A DNA stretch of 64,000 nt from Epiperipatus broadwayi (lineage: Eukaryota; Onychophora; Udeonychophora; Euonychophora; Peripatidae), in assembly GCA_028023455.1 (NCBI GenBank), contig JAQFVV010012423.1:4203753-4267752 (forward strand), given 5' to 3'. The notes beneath the pieces are model-generated. The model worked only from the letters and a program-made list of their open reading frames with translations, searched no databases and was not told the DNA's origin. Position numbers and translations under genes: made by a program. Shown here in pieces: positions 40,281 through 52,912 of this stretch (positions are counted from its first letter, which is position 1; every line of letters starts with the position of its first letter).

Positions 40281-42353
40281 GTTATAACGATCGGAGATAA
40301 GAGACTTAACGTATCTGCACTACGAGGTCACCACTAGGCTACTTAGAACATAAAAAATTTATAAAGTAGGCAGATACGCACTGTTAAGATCCCACTTTAT
40401 TTCAGACCATTAGTCCAAGTCACTACCTCAGTAGAGTAGCAGAGATTTAAAACATTTTTTTTACAAGTTTTAATAAAGATTTATATTCTCAAAATATATT
40501 AGTATCTAAAAAAAGAATAAAATAAGCCACTGCCAATAATTAACACACAAACAATATTTATTTACACACATATATAATCATTTTAAATTTGAGGTATAAC
40601 ATTTATTATTTAGATTTTAATATTAATTTTTAATTTAAATTATTATTTTAAGATTTTAAATCATCCACACAGATGAATTTTAGATTTTATTTAAGATTGT
40701 TGCATATGAATAAACTATATAGATTTGCATTTGAAAAGAAAATATTCTATCCCTTATTTAACCTTAGGCCAAAAGTTTGCAGTCAAACAGGCATCAATCC
40801 ATCTGATACATTGATGTATTCAATGTAGCATGAAAATACAACAGCACTATATACTATACTGTCAGGAATGGACATCTGAACAGTATAGTTAGAGAAGACA
40901 TTGACTCTTGTCCAATACAGGAATGTTACATCTGTATGGCAAAAAGAACAATAAAACAAAAACTCCATAGGAAGGGACTGCGGTCCTTTTTGCTGACTTA
41001 CAATTCCATCCATAGGCAAAAGGATTTGTGCAGCATATACAGTGATTCTGCATGTAGTGAATCTCATACTACATCTACTAATTACACCGATATATCCAAT
41101 CTATTGACCCAATTTAATTACAAAACAAATAACCTAAGATTACCCTCCCATAATTAATTAATATAACTTTACAAATCTAAATAGCCATTCATGCCTGACT
41201 TAAATTTAACATTTATATATGTTTGCACAGATGAATTATATAAAATTTGATTTATAATATGTTGAGTATAGATCTGCTGCATAGATTCTATGGTTAAAAA
41301 CATTTCAAAATAAACATAACTGATCAAAATACAAAATCATTGATAACGTCAATTGCAGAAGGAATACAAGAAACCCAATGGCATTCATCATAAGATGCCA
41401 CATTGACATCGATGACCTATATATTCTAATCAAAAATGAAAACTACAACATAATTAACTGATGAATCCATGCAACGTCCATACCCAACTTAAATTTCATG
41501 CATTTAAATAACTTATATAAATAAATATTAATAGAAATAAAAAAAATGGAAATGATTTTTTTTAGCAAACTCAAATATATATAATTTAAACATTAATTAT
41601 CAATTTGAAAATCAAATAAGAGTTCATTTTAAAATTTAGATTAGCTGAATCTTTAAAAAAATGATGAAAGTTCTTAATTACTTTTTTTTGTTAATTTGTA
41701 AAGTTCATAGCTCATGGTAGAAGAGTCCAGGTTTCTGTTTTTAATTCCTGCGATGTCTCCATTGGAAGACCGATCTGATGTTTTGAAGGGGGCATTAGCT
41801 GGTTCCATTCCGATATTACAGTCATTTCATTTTAAATAGAGAGTGTGATATGTGCATCCTATCACAACCTCTCAAACACAAAAAAAAAAGCTGGAACTGT
41901 CTGGAACTCAATATTTTTCATTTTATAGTAATCCTTCAGATTCAAAAAACAAAATGTCACTGTTCCAATCATTTTCATTAAGGTTCGAGAGGCTTTGTGC
42001 TTTTATTGGTCAAGCTAATTTCTTTATTTTCATATCTATCTTTCATCAGACTTTTTAATTATACAAGAGCCCCAAGGGCTAGCTTGCTTTTTAATTAATT
42101 TATAAAACAATCATTTCCATTTACAAAAATATTTTATCTTTAAATCGTTTACTTTTTTTATAACAAAGTACATTCAAAAACTTTTATTTATTAAAAAAAA
42201 TATTTTTAAAGTTTTGCATCTGTGCGAATATATATATACGTTTAACAACTCTTTAATTTTTTTTAGCTTTTAGATTTTTAATAAATTTATTTTTATTTGC
42301 AAACTTAGTTTTTATTTTAAATTAATGTAATGGCATATTTATATATCATTACA
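40281..42353 (+). repeat. LTR-like 2-kb repeat, copy B
   Basis: It starts TGTTATAACGATCGGAGATA and ends CATTACA, giving short inverted TG...CA ends as LTRs have. It is collinear with C at high identity (very roughly nine bases in ten by eye). It contains a minus-strand 94-codon frame (40783-41067) and a plus-strand 68-codon frame (41852-42058), both with counterparts in C. A TTTTATAGTAATCC stretch near 41922 could be a TATA element. There is no gag, pol, primer-binding site or polypurine tract that I can recognise. If B and C are the two LTRs of one element, the 620 bp between them would be a very short interior. Confidence 0.7.
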
Positions 42354-42786
42354 TATCAGTAAATTTCCTCAAAAAACAAAAACATTAAAAAAAAAAAAGA
42401 ATTTACTTAGTGTTAGTAGTTACATTATACAAATTGATTATTAAAATTTCAAAAGGACAAAACTTTTTTTAAAGACAACACAGTAATTACACACAAATAT
42501 AATGATAAAAAAAATTGTTGACTGTTTATTTTTTACTACCAACTAAATTTCTTCCCCTGCCCTTCCATGTTTCTTTTCTTCTACTTTTAAGTATTAATTA
42601 GACATGTCAAAACAGTTAGATATTGAATGAGACTTTTTTTTAAAAAAATTATGATTTATATTAATTATTACGTTTTATTCCTCGCATTTATTTTTACATA
42701 TGCGCAATTTTTCTTACTGGCAGCACTTTTTAAACAAAAATTCTAACTGTAACTCCATGTATATACAACAGATATATTTATACTCC

Positions 42787-42970
42787 TTTTAGAAAAAATA
42801 TTACAGGCATGATTTATTTTTAAAAGTACTCATGGTTTATTAAACATCTGGCTTGAACTTTACATTTGTACAAAACATACATTTATTTCAGAAAAAATAT
42901 CACTGGCCTGATTCACTTTTAAAATTCTTAGGGTACTGGTGGTTTATTAAAGATCAGCCCAAGTTGGGTG
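42787..42970 (+). repeat. Short tandem duplication between LTR-like copies B and C
   Basis: AGAAAAAATATTACAGGCAT with TGGTTTATTAAACATCTGGC (42787-42856) is repeated, diverged, as AGAAAAAATATCACTGGCCT with TGGTTTATTAAAGATCAGCC (42890-42960). It abuts the start of copy C. The preceding 42354-42786 shows nothing recognisable. Confidence 0.6.
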
Positions 42971-42975
42971 GCCAA

Positions 42976-44990
42976 TTATAATGATTGGGGATAAAAGACT
43001 TAATGTATCTGCACTACGAGGGCACCACTAGGCTACTTAGAACATAGAAAATTTATAAAGTAGGCAGATATGCACTGTTAAGATCCCACTTTATTTCAGA
43101 CCATTAGCCCAAGTCACTAGCACAGTGGAGTAGCAGAGATTAAAAACATTTTTTATAAGTTTTAATAAAGATTTATATTGTCAAAATATATTAATATCTA
43201 AAAAAGAATAAAATAAGCCTCTGCCAGTAATTAACATACAAACAATATTTATTTACACACATATATAATCACTTTAAATTTGAGGAATAACATTTATTAT
43301 TTAGATTTTAATATTTATTTTTAATTTAAATTATTATTTTAAGATTTTAAATCATCCACACAAATGAATTTTAGATTTTATTTAAGATTGTCACATATGA
43401 ATAAACTATATAGATTTGCATTTGAAAAGAAATGATTCTATCCCTTATTTAACCTTAGGCCAAAAGTTCGCAGTCAAACCGGCATCAATCCATCTGATAC
43501 ATTGATGTATTCAATGTAGCATGAAAATACAACATCACTATATATTATACTGTCAGGAATGGACATCTGAACAGTATAGTTAAAGAAGACATTGACTCTT
43601 GTCCAATACAGGAATGTTACATCTGTATGGAAAGAAGAACAATAAAATAAAAACTTTATAGGATGGGACTGTGGTCCTTTTGCCGACTTACAATCCCATC
43701 CATAGGCAAAAGGGTTTGTGTGGCATATACAGTGATTCTGCACATAGCAAACCTCATACTACATCTACTAATTACACCGATATATCCAATCCATTGATCC
43801 AATTTAACTATGAAACAAATAACCTAAGATTACCCTCCCCTAATTAATTATTATAAGTTTACACATCTATATAGCCATTCATGCCCGACTTAAATTTAAC
43901 ATTTATATACATTCACACAAATGAATTTTATAGAATTTGTTTTATAATGTTGAATGTAGATCGGCTGCATAGATTCCATGGTTAAAAACATTTCAAAATA
44001 AACATAACTGATCAAAATACAAAGTCATTGATAACATCAATTGCAGAGGAAATACAAGTAACCCAATGGCATTCATCATAAGATGCTGCATTGATATCAA
44101 TGACCTATATATTCTAATCGAATATGAAAACCACAACATAATTAACCACTAATGAATCCATGCAATGTCCATATCCAATTAAATTTCATGCATTTAAATA
44201 ATTTATACAAATAAATATTAATAGAAATAAAAAAAATGGAAATGATTTTTTTTTAGCAAACTCAAATATGTATAATTTAAACATTAATTATCAATTTGAA
44301 AATCAAATAAGAGTTCATTTTAAAATTTAGATTAGCTGAATCTTTAAAAAAATGATGAAAGTTCTTAATTACTTTTTTTTGTTAATTTGTAAAGTTCATA
44401 GCTCATGGTAGAAGAGTCCAGGTTCCTGTTTTTAATTCCCATGATGTCTCCATTGGAAGACTGATCTGATGTTCTGGAGGTGGCTATAGCTGGTTCCATT
44501 CCAGTATTACAGTCATTTCATTTTAAATAGAGAGTCTGATATGTGTGACCTATCACAACCTCTCAAACACAATAAAGCTGGAACTGTCTGGAACTCAATA
44601 TTTTTCTTTTTATAGTAATCCTCTGGATTCAAAAAACAAAACGTCACTGTTCCAATCATTTTCATTAAGGTCTGAGAGGCTTGGTGCTTCTATTGGTCAA
44701 GCTAATTTCTTTATTTTCTTATCTATCTTTCATCAGACTTTTTAATTATACAAGAGCCCCAAGAGCTAGCTTGCTTTTCAATTAATTTACAAAACAATCA
44801 TTTCCATTTACAAAAATATTTTATCTTTAAATCTTGTACTTTTTTATAACAAAGTACGTTCAAATACTTTTATTTATTAAAAAAAAAATATTTTAAAAGT
44901 TTTGCAGCTTTTAGATTTTTAATAAATTTATTTTTATTTGCGAACTTAGTTTTTATTTTAAATTAATGTAACAGCATATTTATATATATA
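42976..44990 (+). repeat. LTR-like 2-kb repeat, copy C
   Basis: It starts TATAATGATTGGGGATAAAA and ends near TTAATGTAACAGCATATTTA, where a TA tract follows. It has the same internal order as B and the same two open frames (minus 43474-43743; plus 44545-44745). The minus frame shares INVSDGLMPV-type C-terminal residues with B, but the N-terminal parts are in different frames, which argues against a maintained protein. Confidence 0.7.
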
Positions 44991-44999
44991 TATATTAGA

Positions 45000-45440
45000 T
45001 TAATATCCCAACACTGATTTATTAAGTAAATGAAATACTTTCAATCCAAAACTTTATAAATGAAATGATGAATCTTTTTTACCTAAATTTATTTATATAG
45101 GCAAATCTAAAGCACTTTAGAAAGACAGCATGATGATTTTAAATTTGTCATAATACTTCTTTAAAATTCTATTTCAAAATGCTTTATAATATTTTAATTG
45201 ACATTTGTTACATTTTTCAGTTTACAGCTTGCCAATATCAAATCAAAACATGAAATCTCTAAATATAACTTTAAAGTAATTAAATGATTAATTAAGATTT
45301 TAATACTTTCTTTCCTCCAAACTGCTTCAGATATTTTTATAGAAAGGAATATAAGTAATAGATAAGATGGTTTGCTCTTTTCTCTTAAAATTGTTTTATC
45401 TTGTTATTTGGATTGACAGTATTCCTTCGCATAATAAATC
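45000..45440. other. A/T-rich DNA, nothing recognised
   Basis: No supported feature. Confidence 0.45.
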
Positions 45441-45445
45441 AGTGT

Positions 45446-45447
45446 TG

Positions 45448-45493
<46 letters not shown>

Positions 45494-45498
45494 CAATG
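45446..45498. repeat. (TA)n with TTGTAAT/ATTACAA inverted flanks
   Basis: A TA tract of about 42 bp is bounded by TTGTAAT and ATTACAA, making the whole a palindrome with a TA core. Confidence 0.85.
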
Positions 45499-45547
45499 AC
45501 AAATTAAACAATCACTTTCTTTTTTAAAATATATATATTGTCTAACA

Positions 45548-45714
45548 TTATAAATAACTTCACAAATTTCTTCTAACTTCTTTTCAAAAACTTTATTTCC
45601 ATATAACCTTGGAAATGTATAATATGTGATTATATATATATATTCATATAGTTTATATATGGAAATAAAGTTTTTGCAAAGAATTTAGAAAAAGTTTGTG
45701 AAGTTATTTATAAT
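45548..45714. repeat. Inverted repeat, arms of about 59 bp, TA-containing centre
   Basis: The left arm (45548-45606) ATTATAAATAACTTCACAAA...CTTTATTTCCATATA pairs with the right arm (45654-45714) TATATGGAAATAAAG...TTTGTGAAGTTATTTATAAT with few mismatches. The loop of about 47 bases contains a short TA tract. Confidence 0.85.
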
Positions 45715-45845
45715 ACTTTTAAGAACTAAATAAATCACTCACCTTCTTATATTTACATCTGTTTAATGAAATTATGTTAAAATACATTGTTTTATATCCA
45801 AATACAAAAATTATAATTACTTAGAGTGTTGAATGGAAATAGCTT

Positions 45846-45924
45846 AAAAATAAACTTATTGTATTTCTAAATGTAATATATATATATATATATATACATT
45901 TAGAAATACAATAAGTATATTTTT
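45846..45924. repeat. Inverted repeat, arms of about 30 bp around (TA)n
   Basis: AATAAACTTATTGTATTTCT...AAATGTA and TACATTT...AGAAATACAATAAGTATATT pair almost perfectly. The core is a pure TA tract (45876-45894). Confidence 0.9.
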
Positions 45925-45933
45925 ATATATATA

Positions 45934-45985
45934 TATCTCTTTATATATATCTATATATATATATATATATATATAGAAAGAGATA
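45934..45985. repeat. Inverted repeat around (TA)n
   Basis: TATCTCTTTATATATA and TATATAGAAAGAGATA flank a TA tract. It lies 10 bases from the previous palindrome. Confidence 0.75.
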
Positions 45986-45989
45986 CATC

Positions 45990-46885
45990 TATATACTTGA
46001 TAATGATGGATCATGAGATACAAAAACATATATAAGTAATAAAAAGAAGTTGAAACATAAAAAATGAGTAAATAAAACTTTCAAAACAATGTAGGATTTT
46101 TTTTAATATTACATTCTGATGATTTAATTAATTAATGTACTGAGTGTATTAAAAATCTACTCAATTAAAAACAGAAAAAACGTTGAGTTGAGTTTGCAAA
46201 TGGAATAAAAAGTATTGCAATTACTGCTTTTATGTTATTTGTATCATCTATATTTTATTAATATACCTGATGATATTGGAATATTAAATTATCAGCTTAA
46301 AATGCAAAATAAATATCAAAAATAAATATATTCTGAATAATTAATTGATTAGTTAAAAAAATTGAATAATAAAAAAATAAATATTTTATTAAAATATATA
46401 CATTTAATTATCAGTAACAATTTTTTATAAGATATACATAACTTAAATAGTTTTATTTACATAAATATTCAATGTGTTTAAATTGCAAAAAGATTTAAAT
46501 ATTATAGAATTTCTGCATAGTGCCATGTATATAATAGTCTATATAAAACAATGACAATATTTAACCATGATATTTATTAAAATACTACACTTACAATAGA
46601 AAAGTATTACATCAAAATATTCAAATTTTTTAAAATTTGTAAAAAAAATATGGTCGCTTTATTATGAATTTTTGAGATGTGGAGATAAAATAATAAATAA
46701 TAAAAAAAGGATAACGAAATATCATTATTAATAATTATTTATTTTTTTTATTTTTGTTAAATAAAAAAAATATTATTTATTTTTAATAATAATATAAAAA
46801 AAAAAATAAACTTTTTTTTTTATTTTAATTTTTTTTTTCTTTTTTTAATTCTACTGAAGACTCAAAATTAATTCTCATTTAAGCC
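45990..46885. other. A/T-rich DNA, low-complexity A/T at 46735-46850
   Basis: Very low sequence complexity, with runs of A and T at 46735-46850. No supported gene. Confidence 0.5.
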
Positions 46886-46889
46886 TGTC

Positions 46890-47765
46890 AAAATCTTCAT
46901 GGCATATTGATGAATTTATTGCGAGTATTTATTATATTTAATTCATTTATAGTTAGTTTTATGCATGTATAAATAAAATAACCATTGTTCATGAAAATAT
47001 AGATATGTATGCATTTGTACACATTTGCTCATTTATATGTAATAATGTACATAGTTACAAACATTTATATCAAAAGTAAATTATTTCAGTATATTAAAAG
47101 CAAAACTAAATATTTTTTTAAAAGTTATGATAGAAAAGATCAATATAGTACGTTTATCTGTTTCTAGCGTTTTTATTTCATATATATGTGATTTTTTTAT
47201 TATAATTTATTGCTTGATTGAAAATGTTGGATTACTTATTAATAATTAATATGAAAGTAATTAAAAACTTTTGTTATAAAACTTACTCAGAATACAAAAA
47301 AAAAAAAAAAAAAAAAACCACTATTCTATACTTTCTATTTTCAAATTCTATTTTCATATTAAATTAAAACAAAAACTGTGTACTGGTTAATTTTATTTAA
47401 GTATTCCCTACAAATACATTTTTTTAAAAATAAAAATATTGTGGTTTTTATGCTTATTATAAAATTTAATTGCTTACTCGAGTGCAGCAATTATTTACTT
47501 AAATATTTTATTTCTCTTTACTAAATTATAATTCCAGAACTGCTTTGGCATTGGCAAATAGGCAAATAAAGTTTTCAGTTTGTTTTCACAGAAATAATTT
47601 TTATAAAAGTTGTGTAATTTTTTTTAAAATATTAATTTTTATGAAACAAATTTAATAGTCAATTGTTTGACCTGATTATTAACTTCATCAAGCCAGATAA
47701 GCACTAGGATATTTAATTAACTACTAAACCTAATACAATTAAGTCCACAATTTTTAAAATAATTC
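46890..47765 (+). repeat. Diverged duplicated segment, copy 2 (partner 30930-31745)
   Basis: See 30930-31745. Shared blocks occur in order, ending with GGATATTTAATTAACTA. A 22-base poly-A run interrupts it near 47297. Confidence 0.45.
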
Positions 47766-47769
47766 TTTA

Positions 47770-48342
<573 letters not shown>

Positions 48343-48380
48343 TAATGCCTTATGCTGTACTAGTAATAATAAAAAAATAA

Positions 48381-48540
48381 AAATTTATATAACATTACAG
48401 TTCTAGCCAAAAAACTAAACTTTACTAATATTCTTTCACAACCATGGTTTCATCTCTATTTGTTAAGAGATAAAACCATGGTTGAGGAATAATTTTAGTA
48501 AAGTTTAGTTTTTTGGCTAGTACTGTAATTTTATATGAAC
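48381..48540. repeat. Near-perfect hairpin, arms of about 75 bp, 8-base loop
   Basis: The left arm (48381-48457), including TTCTAGCCAAAAAACTAAAC and CACAACCATGGTTTCATCTCT, pairs with the right arm (48466-48540), including AGAGATAAAACCATGGTTGA and GTTTAGTTTTTTGGCTAGTA. The loop is ATTTGTTA. It has the size of a MITE or a hairpin RNA. No target duplication was identified. Confidence 0.9.
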
Positions 48541-48544
48541 TTTT

Positions 48545-49810
48545 ATTTAATATATATATTAAATTGAATCTTGACAAAAAAAAATAAAACAAAAAAAAAA
48601 CTTGTGCTATACTTATTTTTTTAATATTCAATAAATATTACTGTCGATCATTATTCAAGCTTATAATCAATGCTTCCATATACTGAAAAAAGCTAGTACA
48701 GTCATCTGATATTTTTCGTTATATAAATCCTACTTATGTAAATCCAGGGGATTTATAAGTGTAATTCTTAATATATATAAAATGGTAAATAAAAATTAAA
48801 ATTTGATATCAACATCGACTTCATATCTTACACGTTTTATGCTATGTGAATATCTTTTGTGATATATTATAGTGCTTATTTTTATTTGTTAAAAATTGTT
48901 TTTTATATTCTACAGCATGATTAATGATAAATTTGCACGTTTGTGAAAATCCTACTTATATAAGTCTGTCTGCAGATTATCAACTAACTACATATGTAAT
49001 AATTTACAATAATGTTTTGAAAACTAATGATATTATTTTAGAAATTTAAATGATTGATAATCATTCTTAAATTCTAAAATGAATTATTTATCAGAATCCT
49101 TAAAATAGTAAATGGTTAAGAATTTTGAAATAATGTTTATAACATCTTTCTTTTATTATCTAAATATAATTTTGTTTTGTTTATTTTCAGTTTAATTATT
49201 AAAATTTGGAAAAAATTTAAGTGCTTCTTTTTTTGGTTTCCTTTGGTTATTTTGCATAAGGAAGCAAAAAGAAAATAGTGAGGAGTAACTCGAAGAGTGC
49301 TTTTAACTATAGGATGTAGATATAAATAATTATTTTATGACGGTTTTTGACAAAAATATGTGATTACAATTGTATATATGCTTTTATTATATATATATAT
49401 ATTTAAGAAACAACAGACGGCATTAAAATATTTACATATATAATTTTTAAGGTTAACTCTATGTAACTGTTTTATGTATAATTGTGCCCTCGACCATCAG
49501 CATATGGCCTTTAAAACGTATTTCCATGTGCTGTTGAAGGTTATATTAATTATATATAAAACAGTTGCAATGATTTAATCTCTAAATATTACACGTGAGT
49601 ATTTAACATTGTTAATTTGTATTTATTACATATATGTATAATATTTAAAACATCCCATAGCTACATTATTCCAGCCTTCCTTGCCTTTTAAAATAAAAAA
49701 AAGCTTGAATTTTACCACTATTATGGAGCACTTCAAATATTTTATATAGATTTCAGCTAGAAGTATGCATCATTTATACATATATTTTGAAATAAATGTT
49801 TATATGGATT
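48545..49810. other. A/T-rich DNA, nothing recognised
   Basis: No supported coding or RNA feature. Short TA tract near 49388. Confidence 0.45.
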
Positions 49811-49815
49811 TTATT

Positions 49816-50076
49816 ATATAGATATCAGGAGATAATATCCATTAAATAGAGTAACACTTTAATTTTTGACATTACTAAAAAACTATCATTACTACTAATT
49901 GACAATTTCTGAGGCAAAGCAAGTTTTTTTCGTAATATGATTTTTGTTGGGGCTATTATGAAAAAAACTTGCATTGCCTCAGGAATTGTCAATTAGTAGT
50001 AATTGATAGTTTCTTAGTAACATCAAAAGTTAAAGTGTGTTCTCTATTTGATGGATGTTATCTCCTTATGTATATA
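49816..50076. repeat. MITE-like inverted repeat, arms of about 120 bp
   Basis: The left arm (49816-49941) and right arm (49965-50076) pair through AGGAGATAATATCCAT/ATGGATGTTATCTCCT, ACACTTTAATTTTTGAC/AAAAGTTAAAGTGT, CTACTAATTGACAATT/AATTGTCAATTAGTAG and GCAAGTTTTTTTC/GAAAAAAACTTGC. The loop is about 23 bases. It is non-coding. Confidence 0.85.
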
Positions 50077-50269
50077 AAAAAAATCTCTGCCATCATTATT
50101 TATAATATAAAGCCACTATAACAGAAATTAGACTTAAATATTTATTTTAATTATCTAGAATACTATTAACATCTTAGCAATATTTTAACAAATATACCAT
50201 AAATAACATTAAGCATGTTAACTGTAGACTTATTATAATGTTGACAATCATAAATATGATGTTACGTTG

Positions 50270-50770
50270 TAGGTATGTTTAATCTAATGCTTGAATATCC
50301 TAGAACCTTACTGAGGAGCCAGTAGCAGAAATGGATTTGGGGTTGTGGATATTCTGCAAAGCTTGTTAAGATCTTATTTGTGAGCTCTATAAATAACATT
50401 TGTAATAAAAACTTGTTAAATTAGATCATGTGGCATATGACTTGATTACTTTGTTTTTTTGCTATTAAGGCTTTGGCTATTTTATATTGTTAAAGTTATT
50501 AATATATGGGGTGTCTAAACTTGGTTCAATCCCATATGGCTATTTAAGTTAGACAGCTGGATTGGAAGACATATGAATGGCTGAAAATTTCAGATTTTCA
50601 ACTTAATACTTAGATATCCATTAGATAAAGTGCTGGGCTTGTACTCATATTTTTAATCTAATGCTTGAATATCCTAGCACCTCACTGAGAAATCTAGTAG
50701 CAGAAACTGGTCTGGGTTTGGGGATATTCTGCAAAGCTTGTTAAGAGCTTATTTGTGAGCTCTATATATA
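50270..50770 (+). repeat. Dispersed repeat family (related to 884-1180) containing an internal direct repeat
   Basis: CTTGAATATCCTAG with the following CTCACTGAG, AGTAGCAGAAA, GGATATTCTGCAAAGCTTGT and GTGAGCTCTATA blocks occurs twice, at 50290-50395 and 50664-50768. The stretch between (50425-50660) matches 884-1080, including GGCTTTGGCTA and ATTAATATATGGGGTGTCTA. Confidence 0.7.
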
Positions 50771-50783
50771 ATGTATATATACA

Positions 50784-50878
50784 TATGTGTCAGACAAATA
50801 AATCCTGTTTTCTGGATGACAATTTCAGACTAGTTTTAATGATTGTTTGCAAACAGGATTTATTTGTCTGACACACAT
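50784..50878. repeat. Inverted repeat, arms of about 28 bp
   Basis: ATGTGTCAGACAAATAAATC with CTGTTT pairs with AAACAG and GATTTATTTGTCTGACACAC. The loop of about 37 bases includes a partly self-complementary stretch. Confidence 0.85.
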
Positions 50879-52164
50879 GCCTGAAAATAAAATTTTATAT
50901 AGATATCAACCAATATATACTATTATATATTTTTTCAAACCTGCTTTCATTGGTAGTTTTCATTGTTATGATGGGATAGATGTACTTAACTCTAATTAAC
51001 AAAATACATAATTAAAATTTCCTTAAAACTTAAACATTTATTTTATCAAATCCATTAAAAATTTTTGTATATGTTCTCCACTCTTTGGGATTCTAAGGGG
51101 AACCCCAACCCACAACTGACATATCTAAGTGATAAATGAAATCAAACAACTCATAAAGGGTTGCTATAAGCAGTATTCCAAGAATTTTGACCATTTGTTT
51201 AAAATCGCATTTTTCATCAATAATTAAAAAATTTAATGCACAAATTTTGTACAACTATGTGTGATCAAATCATGTGACAAAACATACACATATAAAAAAT
51301 AAAATTGCATAAGCTCAAACTAAATTTAAAAAAATTCAAAAACAACATGACCAACGAAACGATTGTCCATAAAATGTGCATACACTAAAATAAAAATTAA
51401 GCAGTAAAATTACTCAAACTAAGCTAAAATAAAATTGTATGCAGTCAACCAAAAATGTGTGTAATCACATATTGAATAAACATAAAAACACTTAAGTGCG
51501 AAAAGACTATATTCATACTCAAAGAAAAAAATTGAAAAATAAAATGTGTCAAACTAAGCTTATAATTAATAAATACTAATGCATTTGGTTAAACAAAAAG
51601 TGTGCATAAGGTAAAATAAAAAATATAAAATAAAATTAGTTAAATAAGAAATGGGAATAACCACAAGTTTAAATAAATGTAAAAAAAAATTGCTGAAAGA
51701 GCATTTGCGTACTCAAACATAAAAATTGAAAAAACTAAGCTTATCATTAATAAATAATAATGCATATTATTAAAATATATGGCAACAACAACATGTTGAG
51801 TAAACATATAAACAACTGCTAAAATAATCTAAAATATGGCTGCTGAAAGAGAAATTGCCTAAATTAAGGAATATTAATTTTACAATTAATAAAAAATAAT
51901 AAATCAGATTTTTTGCTGCCGGGAATATTGCATGCTTTCTGTATCAAATGTTGTTTAAAAAAAAATGGAGATAGAAAAAAGATAGCGGTATTAACATATG
52001 ATCTCATAACATGAATATCAAATCAAAGCAGCAGAGTTCACATTTGATCACATGAACAAGAAATCCTAACATTAGACAAAAGAAAAATTGCTTAAACTAA
52101 AGAATATTAATTTTTCAATTAATAAAAAATAATAAATTGGATTTTTTTTGGCAAAACAAGTATT

Positions 52165-52912
52165 AAACATCACATGACCTCCATCTCTTATGCTTGTGTA
52201 TAACTGTTGTTAAAACAGGCAAAAATCACTATATGTATGCCACACACAGCAAGCTAGAGTAATCAATGGATGCCAGAAGGCTTGTGCATAAAATCCCCAT
52301 CTAGTGCCTACTCATCCAATATCCCTAGACTAGTTTCTGGCTTGTGGCCTTTGTCAGTGAGGAGCCTTGGATCTGAGAGCACTGCATCTAGATCTTAGGA
52401 TCTAATGCAACCATCTTTTATCTCCATTTAACTACAAAACTATGAGTCTTAAACTGAAAACACTTCAATGTTTCTAATTCAAGCCCATCAGCTTATATAG
52501 TTATATGGGTCTGAACCCAGTTCAGTTTCCATACATTTTGGTGTCTTTGGTTCTTTAATAATCATAGCCACCAATATTCTATTAGGCAGGATTGGTTTTA
52601 AGCCAATAAACATCACATGACCTCCATCTCTTATGCTTGTGTATAACTGTTGTTAAAACAGGCAAAACTCACTATACATATGCCACACACAGCAAGCTAG
52701 AGTAATCAAGGGTTGCATTAGATCCTAAGATCTAGATGCAGTGCTCTCAGATCCAATGTTCCTCACTGATGAAGGCCACAAGCCAGAAACTAGTCTGGGG
52801 ATATTGGATGAGTAGGCACTAGATGGAGATTTTATGCACAAGCCTTCTGGAATCCATTGATTACTCTAGCTTGCTGTGTGTGGCATACGTATAGTGCGTT
52901 TTGCCTGTTTTA
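52165..52912. mobile_element. Nested fold-back insertion, 748 bp, with 12-bp target duplication
   Basis: The insertion is flanked by AAAACAAGTATT at 52153-52164 and 52913-52924. Inside, the left part (about 52196-52412) and the right part (about 52709-52912) are reverse complements (for example CTGAGAGCACTGCATCTAGA and its complement), while 52165-52250 is also directly repeated at 52610-52710. The unit is the family seen singly at 24405-24600. A TSD of this length fits a retroelement mechanism rather than cut-and-paste. Confidence 0.75.
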
